In this document: one piece after another, positions 23,866 through 33,252 of the stretch | Numbering within the stretch: the stretch's first letter is position 1 | Layout: every line of letters starts with the position of its first letter | Source of the DNA: Streptomyces sp. PsTaAH-137 | GTDB taxonomy: Bacteria > Actinomycetota > Actinomycetes > Streptomycetales > Streptomycetaceae | Assembly: GCF_003259365.1 (NCBI RefSeq) | Contig: NZ_QLLY01000004.1 | Location: forward strand, 434,001 to 498,000 | DNA: 64,000 nt | Direction: 5' to 3' | Made by a program: the position numbers and the translations under genes | Notes under the pieces: model-generated | Databases searched by the model: none | Seen by the model: only the letters and a program-made list of their open reading frames with translations | What the model was told of the DNA's origin: nothing

Positions 23866-26595
23866 ATGAGCGAGCACCGTCGCAAATCGCCGCCGCCGCA
23901 GGGCGGCGGGCGTGCCGCGGCCCGTCGCGGAGCGTCCGGAGCACAGTCGGGCCGCCGCGCGGCACCGCGCGGCTCCACCGGTTCACCGTCCGGTTCCTAT
24001 GACGCCCCGATGTCATCGGGGCCGTCCGAGGGCGGGACCGAAGATCGTCCCTGGGGCGGCCGCGCCGAAGCGCGCCGTGCGGCCCAGCGCAGTGGCGGAG
24101 GAAGGCGCAGAGCCCCCGAGGGCGGTGGCCGCGGCGGATCCGGTGGCGGTGGCCGTCGTGGCGGCGGCGGTCCCGGCGGGCCGAGCGGTCCCGGGCGCGG
24201 CAGAGGCCGCGGCTCCGGTGGCCCGGAGAAGAAGAGGTTCATCGACTACCCGCGCGCCAACAAGGACGGCTGGCGTCGCTGGATGCCGTCCTGGCGGCTC
24301 GTGACGGGCGCCTGCGTGGGCTTCCTCGGAAGCATGATGGCGGCCGCGGGCATCGCCTACGCGCTGGTCGACACCCCGACGGTCGCCGACACGGCCAAGG
24401 CCCAGAACAACGTCTACTACTGGTCCGACGGGACCCAGATGGTCGCGACCGGTGGTGAGACCAACCGGCAGATCATCAACTACGAGGACATCCCGAAGTC
24501 CATGCGCTACGCCGTCATGTCGGCGGAGAACAAGACCTTCGAGACCGACAAGGGCATCGACCCGATGGGTATCGCCCGTGCCGTGGCCAACATGGCCAAG
24601 GGCGGTCAGACGCAGGGTGGCTCGACGATCACCCAGCAGTACGTCAAGAACGCGATGCTCAACGACCAGTCGCAGACGGTCTCCCGAAAGCTCAAGGAGC
24701 TGTTCGTCTCCATCAAGGTCGGCCGGACGGTCGGCAAGAAGACGGTCATGGCCGGCTATCTCAACACGGCGTACTACGGGCGCGGTGCCTACGGGATCCA
24801 GGCGGCGTCGCGCGCGTACTTCGGCGAGAACGCCTCTGAATTGAACGCCAGCCAGACGGCTTTCCTCGCGTCCGTGCTCAAGGGCGCGACCTATTACGAC
24901 CCCGCGGGATCCCCCGAGATCGACCCGATCAACGCGACTCGCGAGAAGAACACGGAACGCGCCAAGGCACGCTGGAGCTGGATCCTCGGCGAAGAGGTGA
25001 AGGACGGTCGGCTGTCCGCGTCCGAGCGTGCCACGTTCATCAAAAAGGGCTTCCCCGAGCTGAAGAGCCCGCGCTCCAACGCCCAGCTGAGCGGCCAGGT
25101 CGGCTACCTCGTCGACCTCGCCAAGGCCTACGTCATCAACAACAGCGGGGGCAAGGTCACCGCCAACGCCCTCCAGCGAGGCGGCTACGAGATCCACACC
25201 ACCTTCGACAAAACGAAGGTGAAGCAGCTCGAGGCCGCGGTGAAGAAGGTCCGCAAGGAGAGCATCAAGCCGGACCAGCGCGAGAAGGACAAGTACGTCC
25301 AGTTCGGCGGTGCCTCGGTCTCCCCCGAGGACGGTGCGATCAAGGCCATCTACGGCGGTGCCGACGCCACGAAGCACTTCACCAACAACGCTGATGTGAC
25401 GGGTGCCCAGGTCGGCTCGACCTTCAAGCCCTTCGTTCTGGCGGCCGCCTTCAAGTGGGGCGTGCGGAACCCGGACCTTGCGGCAGAGCAGCCCGACAGC
25501 GCGCGCACCATCGTCTCGCCGAAGAGTCTCTACAGCGGCAAGAACAAGCTGAAGATCCAGAACTTCGACGGCACGGTCTGGAAGGACAAGGAAGGCAAGG
25601 AGTGGCTGCAGACCAACGACGGCGGCGACTCCTTGAACCCTCCCACCTACCAGATCGACCTGCGTGAGGCGATGCGGGAGTCCGTGAACTCCGCCTATGT
25701 GCAGCTGGGCATGGACGTCGGCCTGGACAAGGTGAAGCAGTCCGCGCTGCGCGCGGGCCTTCTGGAGAACAGCTTCGCCAGCGCCAACTACCCTTCCTTC
25801 TCCCTGGGTACCTCGGACCCCAGCGCGATCCGTATGGCCGGCGCCTACGGCACGTTCGCGGCCAGCGGCCAGCAGAACGATCCGTACTCGGTGACGGAGG
25901 TCTACCACGAGGGCGACCGCATCTACCGGCACGAGAAGAAGACCGAGTCGGCCTTCGACGCGAACATCGCGAACAACGTGACCGACGTCCTCAAGACGGT
26001 CGTCGACAAGGGCACGGGTACGGCCGCACAGCTGCCGGGCCGTGACGTGGCCGGCAAGACCGGTACCACCGACGGCAACAAGTCCGCCTGGTTCGTGGGC
26101 TACACCAAGCAGCTGTCCACCGCGATCACGATGTACCGGATGGACGACAACGAGAAGTCCAAGAACCGCAAGTTCCTCGAGATGTACGGAACGGGTGGTC
26201 AGGACAAGATCCACGGTGCGTCGTTCCCGGCGGAGATCTGGCACGACTACATGGCCCAGGCCATGCAGGGCCAGAAGTACGAGACCTTCCCGGCTCCCGA
26301 GCCCATCGGCAAGATCGTCGGCGAGACCGCGAGCCCGACTCCGACCCCGACGGTCAGCACGCCTCCGTCCTCCTCGGCCCCGGCCTCCCCGACGCCGAGC
26401 GAGACTTCCGCCGATCCGTCGCCGTCCCCCAGCGAGACGTGCAACAAGTGGACGGACTGGGACTGCAACGACACCGGTGGGACGACGGACGGTGGCGCCG
26501 ACGGCGGAGCATCGTCGTCGCCGTCGACCTCCGAGACTCCAGGAGACACGAGAGGCAACCAGAACGGCGGGAGCCTCTTCGGAGGAACCGGCTAG
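23866..26595 (+). CDS. class A penicillin-binding protein (transglycosylase/transpeptidase)
   Basis: This bifunctional enzyme polymerises lipid II and cross-links peptidoglycan. Its 909 residues are: a ~125-residue Gly/Arg-rich cytoplasmic tail, a membrane helix near 142-168, and a GT51 domain with AENKTF, GGSTITQQY and SRKLKELFVSIKVGR. The GT51 motif is followed by a transpeptidase with STFK (Ser518-Lys521), SVN (606-608) and KTG (731-733). A Ser/Thr/Pro-rich tail of ~100 residues follows. The first GT51 motif reads ENKTFETDKG rather than the usual EDxxFxxHxG. No PASTA domains are seen. The GT87-like gene follows in the same direction. Confidence 0.93.
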   Translation: MSEHRRKSPPPQGGGRAAARRGASGAQSGRRAAPRGSTGSPSGSYDAPMSSGPSEGGTEDRPWGGRAEARRAAQRSGGGRRRAPEGGGRGGSGGGGRRGGGGPGGPSGPGRGRGRGSGGPEKKRFIDYPRANKDGWRRWMPSWRLVTGACVGFLGSMMAAAGIAYALVDTPTVADTAKAQNNVYYWSDGTQMVATGGETNRQIINYEDIPKSMRYAVMSAENKTFETDKGIDPMGIARAVANMAKGGQTQGGSTITQQYVKNAMLNDQSQTVSRKLKELFVSIKVGRTVGKKTVMAGYLNTAYYGRGAYGIQAASRAYFGENASELNASQTAFLASVLKGATYYDPAGSPEIDPINATREKNTERAKARWSWILGEEVKDGRLSASERATFIKKGFPELKSPRSNAQLSGQVGYLVDLAKAYVINNSGGKVTANALQRGGYEIHTTFDKTKVKQLEAAVKKVRKESIKPDQREKDKYVQFGGASVSPEDGAIKAIYGGADATKHFTNNADVTGAQVGSTFKPFVLAAAFKWGVRNPDLAAEQPDSARTIVSPKSLYSGKNKLKIQNFDGTVWKDKEGKEWLQTNDGGDSLNPPTYQIDLREAMRESVNSAYVQLGMDVGLDKVKQSALRAGLLENSFASANYPSFSLGTSDPSAIRMAGAYGTFAASGQQNDPYSVTEVYHEGDRIYRHEKKTESAFDANIANNVTDVLKTVVDKGTGTAAQLPGRDVAGKTGTTDGNKSAWFVGYTKQLSTAITMYRMDDNEKSKNRKFLEMYGTGGQDKIHGASFPAEIWHDYMAQAMQGQKYETFPAPEPIGKIVGETASPTPTPTVSTPPSSSAPASPTPSETSADPSPSPSETCNKWTDWDCNDTGGTTDGGADGGASSSPSTSETPGDTRGNQNGGSLFGGTG

Positions 26596-26618
26596 CCACC
26601 ATTCTTGTCACACAGCGT

Positions 26619-26632
26619 GTTTCACGTGAAAC
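26619..26632. other. parS site
   Basis: Exact GTTTCACGTGAAAC, 23 bp after the penicillin-binding protein stop and before the GT87-like gene. Confidence 0.95.
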
Positions 26633-26724
26633 AGTGTGTGGTTGAGGACAGTCGAGGGCCGTCGCACCGATCGGGTGCGGCGGCCCTCGCCCCGTTCTCA
26701 GCCGCGTACGGCAGGATGTGCGGC

Positions 26725-28227
26725 ATGCCCAGTGCAGAGACGACGCGTGTGAACCCGCAGCAGCCGGACCTCGTACGGCCGACCAGAGAGGACGAGGTCG
26801 CCGCGGCCGGCAGCGAGTTCATCGGTGGACCCTTCGGGCGGCGCGGGCTGCTCGGCGGCTCCTGGTGGACCCCTGTACGTGTCATCGCGCTCGTCATGCT
26901 CGGCATGTTCGCGCTCGGCATGGTGCAGAAGTTCCCCTGCTACGACGGCGCCTGGTTCTACGGCGCGAGCTCCCAGTACACGCACGCCTGCTACTCGGAC
27001 ATTCCGCACCTCTACCAGGGGCGCGGCTTCGCCGACGGTCTCGTGCCGTACTTCGACAAGCTGCCCGGCGACATGGACTACCTCGAATACCCGGTCCTCA
27101 CCGGTGTGTTCATGGAGGTCGCCGCCTGGCTGACCCCCGGCGGCGGCACCATCCAGCACCAGGAGCAGGTGTACTGGATGGTCAATGCCGGGATGCTGAT
27201 GATCTGCGCGGCGGTCATCGCCGTGTGTGTCGCCAGGACCCACCGCAGGAGGCCCTGGGACGGCCTCCTGGTCGCTCTGGCGCCCGCTTTCGCGCTGACC
27301 GCCACCATCAACTGGGATCTCTTCGCAGTGGCCCTCACAGCGGCCGCGATGCTGATGTGGTCGCGCGGCCGCGCCCTCGCGTTCGGCATCCTGCTCGGGC
27401 TCGCCACCGCCGCCAAGCTCTACCCCTTCCTGCTGCTCGGCCCGCTGCTCGTGCTGTGCTGGCGGGCGGGCAAGTGGCGGGACTTCGGGATCGCGACGCT
27501 GGGCGCGGTCGTCTCGTGGCTGGTCGTGAACCTGCCGGTGATGATCCTCGCGCCCGAGGGCTGGTCGAAGTTCTACACGTTCAGCCAGGAACGCGGTGTC
27601 GACTTCGGCTCCTTCTGGCTGATCCTCTCCCAGCACATGGACACGCCGCTCGACACGGACGTCGTCAACACGCTGGCCACGGCCCTGATGGTGGTGTCCT
27701 GCCTCGCCGTCGCGGCCCTGACGCTCACCGCCCCGCGACGGCCGCGCTTCGCGCAGCTCGCCTTCCTGGTGGTCGCGGCCTTCATCCTCACCAACAAGGT
27801 CTACTCGCCGCAGTACGTACTGTGGCTGATCCCGCTCGCCGCCCTGGCCCGGCCCAAGTGGCGGGACTTCCTGATCTGGCAGGCGTGCGAGGTCGCGTAC
27901 TTCCTGGGCATCTGGTTGTACCTGGCCTACACGACCAGCGGCGACAAGCACCAGGGCCTGCCCACCGAGGGCTACCAGCTGGCCATCGCCGTGCACCTGC
28001 TGGGCACGCTGTACCTGTGCGCCGTCATCGTGCGGGACATCTGGCTGCCCGAGCGGGACGTGGTGCGGCGCTCCGGGGACGACGACCCCTCGGGCGGGGT
28101 GCTGGACGGAGCGGAGGACGTCTTCGTCCTCGGCTACGCGGCCCATCCCCCGCGGCACGCCGCCCACGACTGGGAGCAGCCGCCCGCGTCGGTGGACTGG
28201 GGCAAGAGCCCCGACGGTTCACACTGA
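26725..28227 (+). CDS. GT87-like polyprenol-phosphate-mannose glycosyltransferase, integral membrane
   Basis: The ~500-residue multi-spanning protein has about 10-12 hydrophobic helices. An early external loop carries DIPHLYQGRGFADGLVPY and DYLEYPVLTGVFM, where acidic residues mark GT-C type mannosyltransferases (DUF2029/GT87). The likely donor is polyprenyl-phosphate-mannose, but the acceptor is unknown. ATG 26725 is chosen because an AGGA lies 9 bp upstream. The frame is open further up through the parS, which does not look coding. A 27-bp stem terminator follows. Confidence 0.82.
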   Translation: MPSAETTRVNPQQPDLVRPTREDEVAAAGSEFIGGPFGRRGLLGGSWWTPVRVIALVMLGMFALGMVQKFPCYDGAWFYGASSQYTHACYSDIPHLYQGRGFADGLVPYFDKLPGDMDYLEYPVLTGVFMEVAAWLTPGGGTIQHQEQVYWMVNAGMLMICAAVIAVCVARTHRRRPWDGLLVALAPAFALTATINWDLFAVALTAAAMLMWSRGRALAFGILLGLATAAKLYPFLLLGPLLVLCWRAGKWRDFGIATLGAVVSWLVVNLPVMILAPEGWSKFYTFSQERGVDFGSFWLILSQHMDTPLDTDVVNTLATALMVVSCLAVAALTLTAPRRPRFAQLAFLVVAAFILTNKVYSPQYVLWLIPLAALARPKWRDFLIWQACEVAYFLGIWLYLAYTTSGDKHQGLPTEGYQLAIAVHLLGTLYLCAVIVRDIWLPERDVVRRSGDDDPSGGVLDGAEDVFVLGYAAHPPRHAAHDWEQPPASVDWGKSPDGSH

Positions 28228-28237
28228 CCGGACGACG

Positions 28238-28294
28238 GACGGACAGAGGGCGGGGCGGGCACTTCACAAGTGCCCGCCCCGCCCTCTGTCCGTC
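28238..28294. terminator. strong bidirectional terminator
   Basis: A 27-bp perfect stem (left arm 28238-28264, right arm 28268-28294) with a 3-base loop lies between converging genes, 10 bp after the GT87-like stop and 15 bp from the racemase-like stop. Confidence 0.85.
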
Positions 28295-28309
28295 GTGTGC
28301 CGGTCCGCC

Positions 28310-29341
28310 TCAGCGGTCCACGATCCGGTCGAACTGGGTGGTGGTGTGCCGCAGATGGGCCACCAGTTCCTCGCCGACCTTCGGCTCGGCCGCGTCCGAC
28401 GGCACGAACAGGATCGACACCTGCATGTGCGGCGGCTCGGCGAACCAGCGCTGCTTGCCCGACCAGACGTACGGCGCGAGGTTGCGGTTCACCGTCGCCA
28501 GGCCGGCGCGGGCGACGCCCTTGGCGCGCGGCATGACGCCGTGCAGCGCCTTCGGGGCCTCCAGACCCACACCGTGCGACGTTCCGCCGGCCACGACCAC
28601 CAGCCAGCCGTCCGAGGCCGCCTTCTGCTGGCGATAGCCGAACCGGTCGCCCTTCGCGACGCGCGTGACGTCCAGGACGGCGCCGCGGTACTCGGTGGCC
28701 TCGTGGTCGCCCAGCCACAGCCGCGTGCCGATACGAGCGCGGAAGCGGGTCTGCGGGAACTGCTGCTGCAGGCGGGCCAGCTCCTCGGCCTTGAGGTGGC
28801 TGACGAACATGGTGTGCAGCGGCAGCCGGGCCGCGCGCAGCCGGTCCATCCAGCCGATGACTTCCTCGACGGCGTCCGAGCCGTCGGTGCGGTCCAGCGG
28901 CAGGTGGATGGCGAAGCCCTCCAGGCGTACGTCCTGGATGGCGTGTGAGAGCTGGGGCAGGTCCTGCTCGGTCACGCCGTGCCGCTTCATCGAGGACATG
29001 ACCTCGATGACGACGCGGGCGCCGACGAGGCCGTGCACGCCGTCGACGGAGGAGACGGAGCGGATGACACGGTCGGGCAGCGGAACCGGTTCTTCGCCGC
29101 GCCGGAACGGGGTCAGGACCAACAGGTCACCGCTGAACCAGTCCTTGATCCGGGCGGCTTCGTAGGTGGTCCCCACGGCGAGGATGTCGGAGCCGAGGCG
29201 CGTGGCCTCCTCCGCAAGCCGTTCGTGGCCGAAGCCGTAGCCGTTGCCCTTGCACACGGGGACGAGCCCCGGAAACTGCTCGAGCACGTGCTTGTGGTGT
29301 GCCCGCCAGCGCGCGGTGTCGACGTAGAGCGTGAGCGCCAT
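28310..29341 (-). CDS. alanine-racemase-like PLP protein next to femX
   Basis: The 343-residue protein has the fold-type III PLP lysine motif in PVCKGNGYGFGHERL (Lys31; alanine racemase normally has K-A-D-A-Y-G-H-G) and a barrel continuing to about residue 215. A C-terminal beta region follows (RARIGTRLWLGDHEATEYRGAV). I do not find the usual second catalytic segment GYxDG; the matching region reads VVVAGGTSHGVG. So racemase activity is uncertain. It lies 144 bp downstream of femX on the same strand, suggesting a link to amino acids of the peptidoglycan bridge. Confidence 0.75.
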   Translation of the reverse strand: MALTLYVDTARWRAHHKHVLEQFPGLVPVCKGNGYGFGHERLAEEATRLGSDILAVGTTYEAARIKDWFSGDLLVLTPFRRGEEPVPLPDRVIRSVSSVDGVHGLVGARVVIEVMSSMKRHGVTEQDLPQLSHAIQDVRLEGFAIHLPLDRTDGSDAVEEVIGWMDRLRAARLPLHTMFVSHLKAEELARLQQQFPQTRFRARIGTRLWLGDHEATEYRGAVLDVTRVAKGDRFGYRQQKAASDGWLVVVAGGTSHGVGLEAPKALHGVMPRAKGVARAGLATVNRNLAPYVWSGKQRWFAEPPHMQVSILFVPSDAAEPKVGEELVAHLRHTTTQFDRIVDR

Positions 29342-29485
29342 GGCCGGTCCCGGAACCTTTCTCGTGGCTGCGGTGTAGCAGAGGTATGAAGAGACTTTGG
29401 AGCTACATGAATTGTGCCGGGTCCGCCGGGCAAACAGAGCGCGAAGTGCCGTGCCGGATCCTGCGGGGCCGTTTCCGGCCGCCGG

Positions 29486-30607
29486 TCAGCGCCGCGACAT
29501 GTAGATGTCGAGCGCCTTGTGGAGCAGCTTGTTGAGCGGGAAGTCCCACTCGCCGAGGTACTCGGCGGCCTGGCCACCCGTACCGACCTTGAACTGGATC
29601 AGGCCGAAGAGGTGGTCGGTCTCGTCGAGCGAGTCGGAGATGCCGCGCAGGTCGTAGACGGTGGCACCGAGCGCGTAGGAGTCGCGCAGCATCCGCCACT
29701 GCATCGCGTTCGAGGGCCGGACCTCGCGGCCGATGTTGTCCGAGGCGCCGTAGGAGTACCAGACGTGCCCGCCGACGACGAGCATCGTCGCGGCCGACAG
29801 GTTCACCCCGTTGTGCCGGGCGAAGTACAGGCGCATGCGGTTGGGGTCCTCGGAGTTGAGGGCCGTCCACATGCGCTGGAAGTACGACAGCGGGCGCGGC
29901 CGGAAGTGGTCGCGCTCGGCGGTGATCTCGTACAGGCGCTGCCACTCGGCGAGGTCCTGGTAGCCGCCCTGGACGACCTCGACACCGGCCTTCTCGGCCT
30001 TCTTGATGTTGCGGCGCCACAGCTGGTTGAAGTTCTTGTGGACCTCTTCCAGGGAGCGGTTGGCCAGCGGCACCTGGTACACGTACCGCGGCTGCACGTC
30101 GCCGAAGCCGGCGCCGCCGTCCTCGCCCTGCTGCCAGCCCATGCGGCGCAGCTTGTCGGCCACCTCGAAGGCGCGGGGCTCGATGAAGTCGGCCTCGATG
30201 TCGCGCAGGCGCTTCACATCGGGGTCCTGGATGCCCTTCTTGATGGAGGGGGCCTCCCAGCGTCGGATGATCACCGGCGGGCCCATCTTCACGGAGAAGG
30301 CGCCCTGCTGCTTGAGGTGCGCCAGCATCGGGCGCAGCCACTCCTCCAGGTTCGGGGCGTACCAGTTGATGACCGGGCCCTCGGGCAGGTACGCGAGGTA
30401 GCGCTTGATCTTGGGCAGCTGGCGGTACAGGACGAGGCCCGCGCCGACCATCTCGCCGGTCTTCTCGTCGAACCAGCCCAGGTTCTCCGAGCGCCATTCA
30501 GCCTTCACGTCGGCCCATGCCGGGACCTGCATGTGGCTCGCCGACGGCAGGCTCTGGATGTAGGCCAGATGCTGCTCTCGGCTGATGGTCCTCAGGGTCA
30601 GGCTCAT
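29486..30607 (-). CDS. femX: FemX-type peptidoglycan bridge aminoacyltransferase
   Basis: FemX adds the first glycine to the stem peptide of lipid II from glycyl-tRNA. The 373-residue protein has the Fem/GNAT double fold: HMQVPAWADVKAEWRSENLGWFDE at the N-terminus, YLPEGPVINW, the helical segment NFNQLWRRNIKKAEKAGVEV, RMRLYFARHNGVNLSAATMLV and the C-terminal motif DLRGISDSLDETDHLFGLIQFKVGTGG. Position before a small membrane protein and rpsF matches S. coelicolor femX. ATG 30607 gives MSLTLRTISREQH. Confidence 0.92.
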   Translation of the reverse strand: MSLTLRTISREQHLAYIQSLPSASHMQVPAWADVKAEWRSENLGWFDEKTGEMVGAGLVLYRQLPKIKRYLAYLPEGPVINWYAPNLEEWLRPMLAHLKQQGAFSVKMGPPVIIRRWEAPSIKKGIQDPDVKRLRDIEADFIEPRAFEVADKLRRMGWQQGEDGGAGFGDVQPRYVYQVPLANRSLEEVHKNFNQLWRRNIKKAEKAGVEVVQGGYQDLAEWQRLYEITAERDHFRPRPLSYFQRMWTALNSEDPNRMRLYFARHNGVNLSAATMLVVGGHVWYSYGASDNIGREVRPSNAMQWRMLRDSYALGATVYDLRGISDSLDETDHLFGLIQFKVGTGGQAAEYLGEWDFPLNKLLHKALDIYMSRR

Positions 30608-30734
30608 TCGGGGCGCTCCTCGGGCTGGTGTGTCCCCATGGATACAGGGGCTCCGGCTCTCGCGCCGAAGCCTACTGTGCCCCGTGAGCGCCCCGAATGG
30701 CTGTGTCGGAGTAAGTCTCCGCGGACGGCCCGGC

Positions 30735-31055
30735 TCAGCCGAGGACCCCGCCGAACAGGCCTCCGTGGGCCATGCCGATGAAGAAGCCGACGGCCGAGGC
30801 CCCCAGGCCCAGGATCAGGCCGAACCGCTCGCGCGTGGTCTCCGAGACGTACTGGCCGTAGGCCCCGGTGAAGATCCCGACGAGTCCGGCCCAGGAGCTG
30901 AGGAGATGGAGGTTGCTCCAGATCGACGTGACGAGGGCGAGGATGCCGAGCACCGCGGTCACGTAGAGGAGGGTGTCGGGGAGGGGATGGGCCTTGCCGT
31001 CGCTGGCCAGAAGAGAGCCGGCGCTCGTGCTGTTGGGTCGCATTGCTTGTGCCAT
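30735..31055 (-). CDS. small membrane protein, unknown function
   Basis: The 106-residue protein has a ~28-residue polar N-terminus and three hydrophobic segments (LLYVTAVLGILALVTSIW, LLSSWAGLVGIFTGAYG, FGLILGLGASAVGFFIGMAHGG). I do not recognise a family. ATG 31055 has AGGAGG 7 bp upstream (minus strand). It lies 127 bp upstream of femX on the same strand and divergent from rpsF. Confidence 0.8.
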   Translation of the reverse strand: MAQAMRPNSTSAGSLLASDGKAHPLPDTLLYVTAVLGILALVTSIWSNLHLLSSWAGLVGIFTGAYGQYVSETTRERFGLILGLGASAVGFFIGMAHGGLFGGVLG

Positions 31056-31092
31056 AGGGCACCTCCTGCGGAAGGCGGCGCATCGTAGCGCC

Positions 31093-31111
31093 GTACACAC
31101 CCGATGTGTAC
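31093..31111. promoter_or_regulatory. inverted repeat in the rpsF upstream region
   Basis: GTACACA (31093-31099) and TGTGTAC (31105-31111) form a 7-bp dyad with 5-bp spacing between divergent promoters. It may be an operator; the regulator is unknown. Confidence 0.35.
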
Positions 31112-31306
31112 AGACTGCGGTCGATCGCTGTCGGATTTCAACCGGAAGCCGGGGTGCGGGTAGTCTGTACCGTCTGCATCGGTGTCTGCCCACGTCCCGG
31201 CACGGGACGGGTACCCACTGATCCGGCATTGAACTGCCCGGTTCTCCTTCGGAGGGCCGATTGTCAGTGGTGGCCGATACCGTTGCTCACGCATAACAAC
31301 CCTCCT

Positions 31307-31325
31307 GCCACGGAACGACCGTGGC
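31307..31325 (+). promoter_or_regulatory. leader hairpin before rpsF
   Basis: GCCACGG and CCGTGGC form a 7-bp stem with an AACGA loop, ending 28 bases before the rpsF start. rpsF leaders in many bacteria bind the S6:S18 complex for feedback; I cannot confirm that structure here. Confidence 0.35.
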
Positions 31326-31353
31326 CGCTGAGTCCAAAGGAGGTGGGTTCCAC

Positions 31354-31644
31354 ATGCGTCACTACGAGGTGATGGTCATCCTCGACCCCGATCTGGAGGA
31401 GCGCGCTGTCGCCCCCCTGATCGAGAACTTCCTCTCCGTCGTCCGTGAGGGCAACGGAAAGGTCGAGAAGGTCGACACCTGGGGCCGTCGTCGTCTCTCG
31501 TACGAGATCAAGAAGAAGCCCGAGGGCATCTACTCGGTCATCGATCTGCAGGCTGAGCCCGCGATCGTCAAGGAGCTCGACCGCCAGATGAACCTGAACG
31601 AGTCGGTCCTCCGGACCAAGGTCCTCCGCCCCGAGACCCACTGA
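31354..31644 (+). CDS. rpsF: 30S ribosomal protein S6
   Basis: S6 binds the platform of the small subunit together with S18. The 96-residue product starts [16 protein letters not shown] and includes [18 protein letters not shown] and the C-terminal RTKVLRP. ATG 31354 follows AAAGGAGG by 8 bp; an upstream in-frame GTG is not needed. First gene of the rpsF-ssb-rpsR-rplI operon. Confidence 0.98.
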   Translation: MRHYEVMVILDPDLEERAVAPLIENFLSVVREGNGKVEKVDTWGRRRLSYEIKKKPEGIYSVIDLQAEPAIVKELDRQMNLNESVLRTKVLRPETH

Positions 31645-31716
31645 ACCTCCCGGTTCAGCCACTCGGGATTCGAGTAGCAGCAAGCAGTCCGCAGCAAACC
31701 CGCCGAGAGGTACCCC

Positions 31717-32325
31717 ATGGCAGGCGAGACCGTCATCACGGTCGTCGGCAATCTTGTCGACGACCCCGAGCTGCGCTTCACCCCCTCCGGTGCGGCGGTC
31801 GCGAAGTTCCGTGTCGCGTCCACTCCCCGCACCTTCGACCGGCAGACCAATGAGTGGAAGGACGGCGAGAGCCTGTTCCTGACCTGCTCGGTCTGGCGTC
31901 AGGCGGCGGAGAACGTCGCGGAGTCGCTCCAGCGAGGCATGCGCGTCATCGTGCAGGGCCGGCTGAAGCAGCGGTCCTACGAGGACCGTGAGGGCGTCAA
32001 GCGCACGGTCTACGAGCTGGACGTCGACGAGGTCGGCGCCAGTCTGCGCAGCGCCACGGCCAAGGTCACCAAGACCAGTGGCGGTGGCGGTCGCGGTGGC
32101 CAGGGCGGTTACGGCGGCGGCGGTGGCGGCGGCCAGCAGGGCGGCGGCTGGGGCGGTGGCTCCGGCGGCGGTCAGCAGCAGGGTGGCGGCGGCGGTGCTC
32201 CCGCCGACGACCCCTGGGCGACCGGTTCGCCCTCCGGCGGCGGCCAGCAGGGCGGCGGCGGGGGCGGCTGGGGCGGAAGCTCCGGCGGCTCCGGCGGCGG
32301 CTACTCGGACGAGCCCCCCTTCTAG
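31717..32325 (+). CDS. ssb: single-stranded DNA-binding protein
   Basis: SSB protects single-stranded DNA in replication and repair and recruits partners through its tail. The 202-residue protein has an OB fold at residues 1-110 ([23 protein letters not shown], then [34 protein letters not shown]). A Gly-rich linker of ~75 residues follows, ending in the acidic tip YSDEPPF, equivalent to DDDIPF in E. coli. This is the essential SSB of the rpsF operon, not the smaller paralogue. Confidence 0.97.
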   Translation: MAGETVITVVGNLVDDPELRFTPSGAAVAKFRVASTPRTFDRQTNEWKDGESLFLTCSVWRQAAENVAESLQRGMRVIVQGRLKQRSYEDREGVKRTVYELDVDEVGASLRSATAKVTKTSGGGGRGGQGGYGGGGGGGQQGGGWGGGSGGGQQQGGGGGAPADDPWATGSPSGGGQQGGGGGGWGGSSGGSGGGYSDEPPF

Positions 32326-32385
32326 GGACGCGCCCCTCGGGGCCGGGCTCGCACCCACACTTCTTGATCACACAGGAGAAACACC

Positions 32386-32622
32386 ATGGCGAAGCCGCCT
32401 GTGCGCAAGCCTAAGAAGAAGGTCTGCGCTTTCTGCAAGGACAAGGTCACGTACGTGGACTACAAGGACACGAACATGCTGCGGAAGTTCATTTCCGACC
32501 GCGGCAAGATCCGTGCCCGCCGCGTGACCGGCAACTGCACGCAGCACCAGCGTGACGTCGCCACGGCCGTCAAGAACAGCCGTGAGATGGCGCTGCTGCC
32601 CTACACGTCCACCGCGCGATAA
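32386..32622 (+). CDS. rpsR: 30S ribosomal protein S18 (zinc-binding form)
   Basis: The 78-residue protein starts [20 protein letters not shown] and carries Cys-x-x-Cys near residues 14-17 plus a later Cys in [14 protein letters not shown]. This is a metal-binding (C+) form; a cysteine-free paralogue is commonly encoded elsewhere in Streptomyces under zinc control. An AGGAGAAACACC ribosome site precedes ATG. It lies between ssb and rplI. Confidence 0.97.
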   Translation: MAKPPVRKPKKKVCAFCKDKVTYVDYKDTNMLRKFISDRGKIRARRVTGNCTQHQRDVATAVKNSREMALLPYTSTAR

Positions 32623-32640
32623 GGGAAGGGTGACCGAACA

Positions 32641-33087
32641 ATGAAGATCATCCTGACCCACGAGGTCTCTGGCCTCGGCACCGCCGGCGACGTCGTCGAC
32701 GTCAAGGACGGGTACGCCCGCAACTACCTGGTCCCGCGTGGTTTCGCGATCCGCTGGACCAAGGGTGGCGAGCAGGACGTGGCGCAGATCCGCCGCGCCC
32801 GCAAGATCCACGAGATCGCGACGATCGAGCAGGCCAACGAGGTCAAGGCCAAGCTCGAGGCCGTCAAGGTCCGTCTGGCCGTCCGCTCCGGCGACGCCGG
32901 TCGTCTCTTCGGCTCCGTCACCCAGGCCGACGTCGCTTCGGCGATCGAGACCGCGGGTGGCCCGAAGGTCGACAAGCGCCGTGTCGAGCTGGGCTCGCCG
33001 ATCAAGACGCTGGGCGCCCACGAGGCGACCGTGCGTCTGCACCCCGAGGTGTCCGTCAAGGTCAACGTCGAGGTCGTCTCTGCCTGA
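32641..33087 (+). CDS. rplI: 50S ribosomal protein L9
   Basis: The 148-residue protein starts [34 protein letters not shown] without gaps relative to the family: an N-terminal rRNA-binding domain, a long connecting helix (about 42-75) and a C-terminal domain. It begins 18 bp after rpsR and ends the operon before a GC-rich hairpin. Confidence 0.97.
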   Translation: MKIILTHEVSGLGTAGDVVDVKDGYARNYLVPRGFAIRWTKGGEQDVAQIRRARKIHEIATIEQANEVKAKLEAVKVRLAVRSGDAGRLFGSVTQADVASAIETAGGPKVDKRRVELGSPIKTLGAHEATVRLHPEVSVKVNVEVVSA

Positions 33088-33118
33088 GCACTGCCCTGAG
33101 CAGCGCTGAAGCGAGATG

Positions 33119-33148
33119 TGGGGCCGCATCCTTCGGGGTGCGGCCCCA
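33119..33148 (+). terminator. terminator of the rpsF-rplI operon
   Basis: TGGGGCCGCATCC pairs with GGGTGCGGCCCCA around a short TTCG loop (one wobble pair), 31 bp after the rplI stop. Confidence 0.75.
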
Positions 33149-33214
33149 TACGCATGTCGTGGCAGGCATGTGGTGGCGGCCCCGGTGAGTCCGTTTCGCC
33201 GTTTCACGCGTCCC

Positions 33215-33228
33215 GTTTCACGTGAAAC
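33215..33228. other. parS site
   Basis: Exact GTTTCACGTGAAAC between the converging rplI and MATE genes. Confidence 0.95.
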
Positions 33229-33252
33229 GGCGATACCGGACGGCCGCCGTGG

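Noticed and set aside
33195..33214. Additional parS beside 33215
   Set aside because: Contains GTTTC and GTTTCACG fragments without a second half-site.
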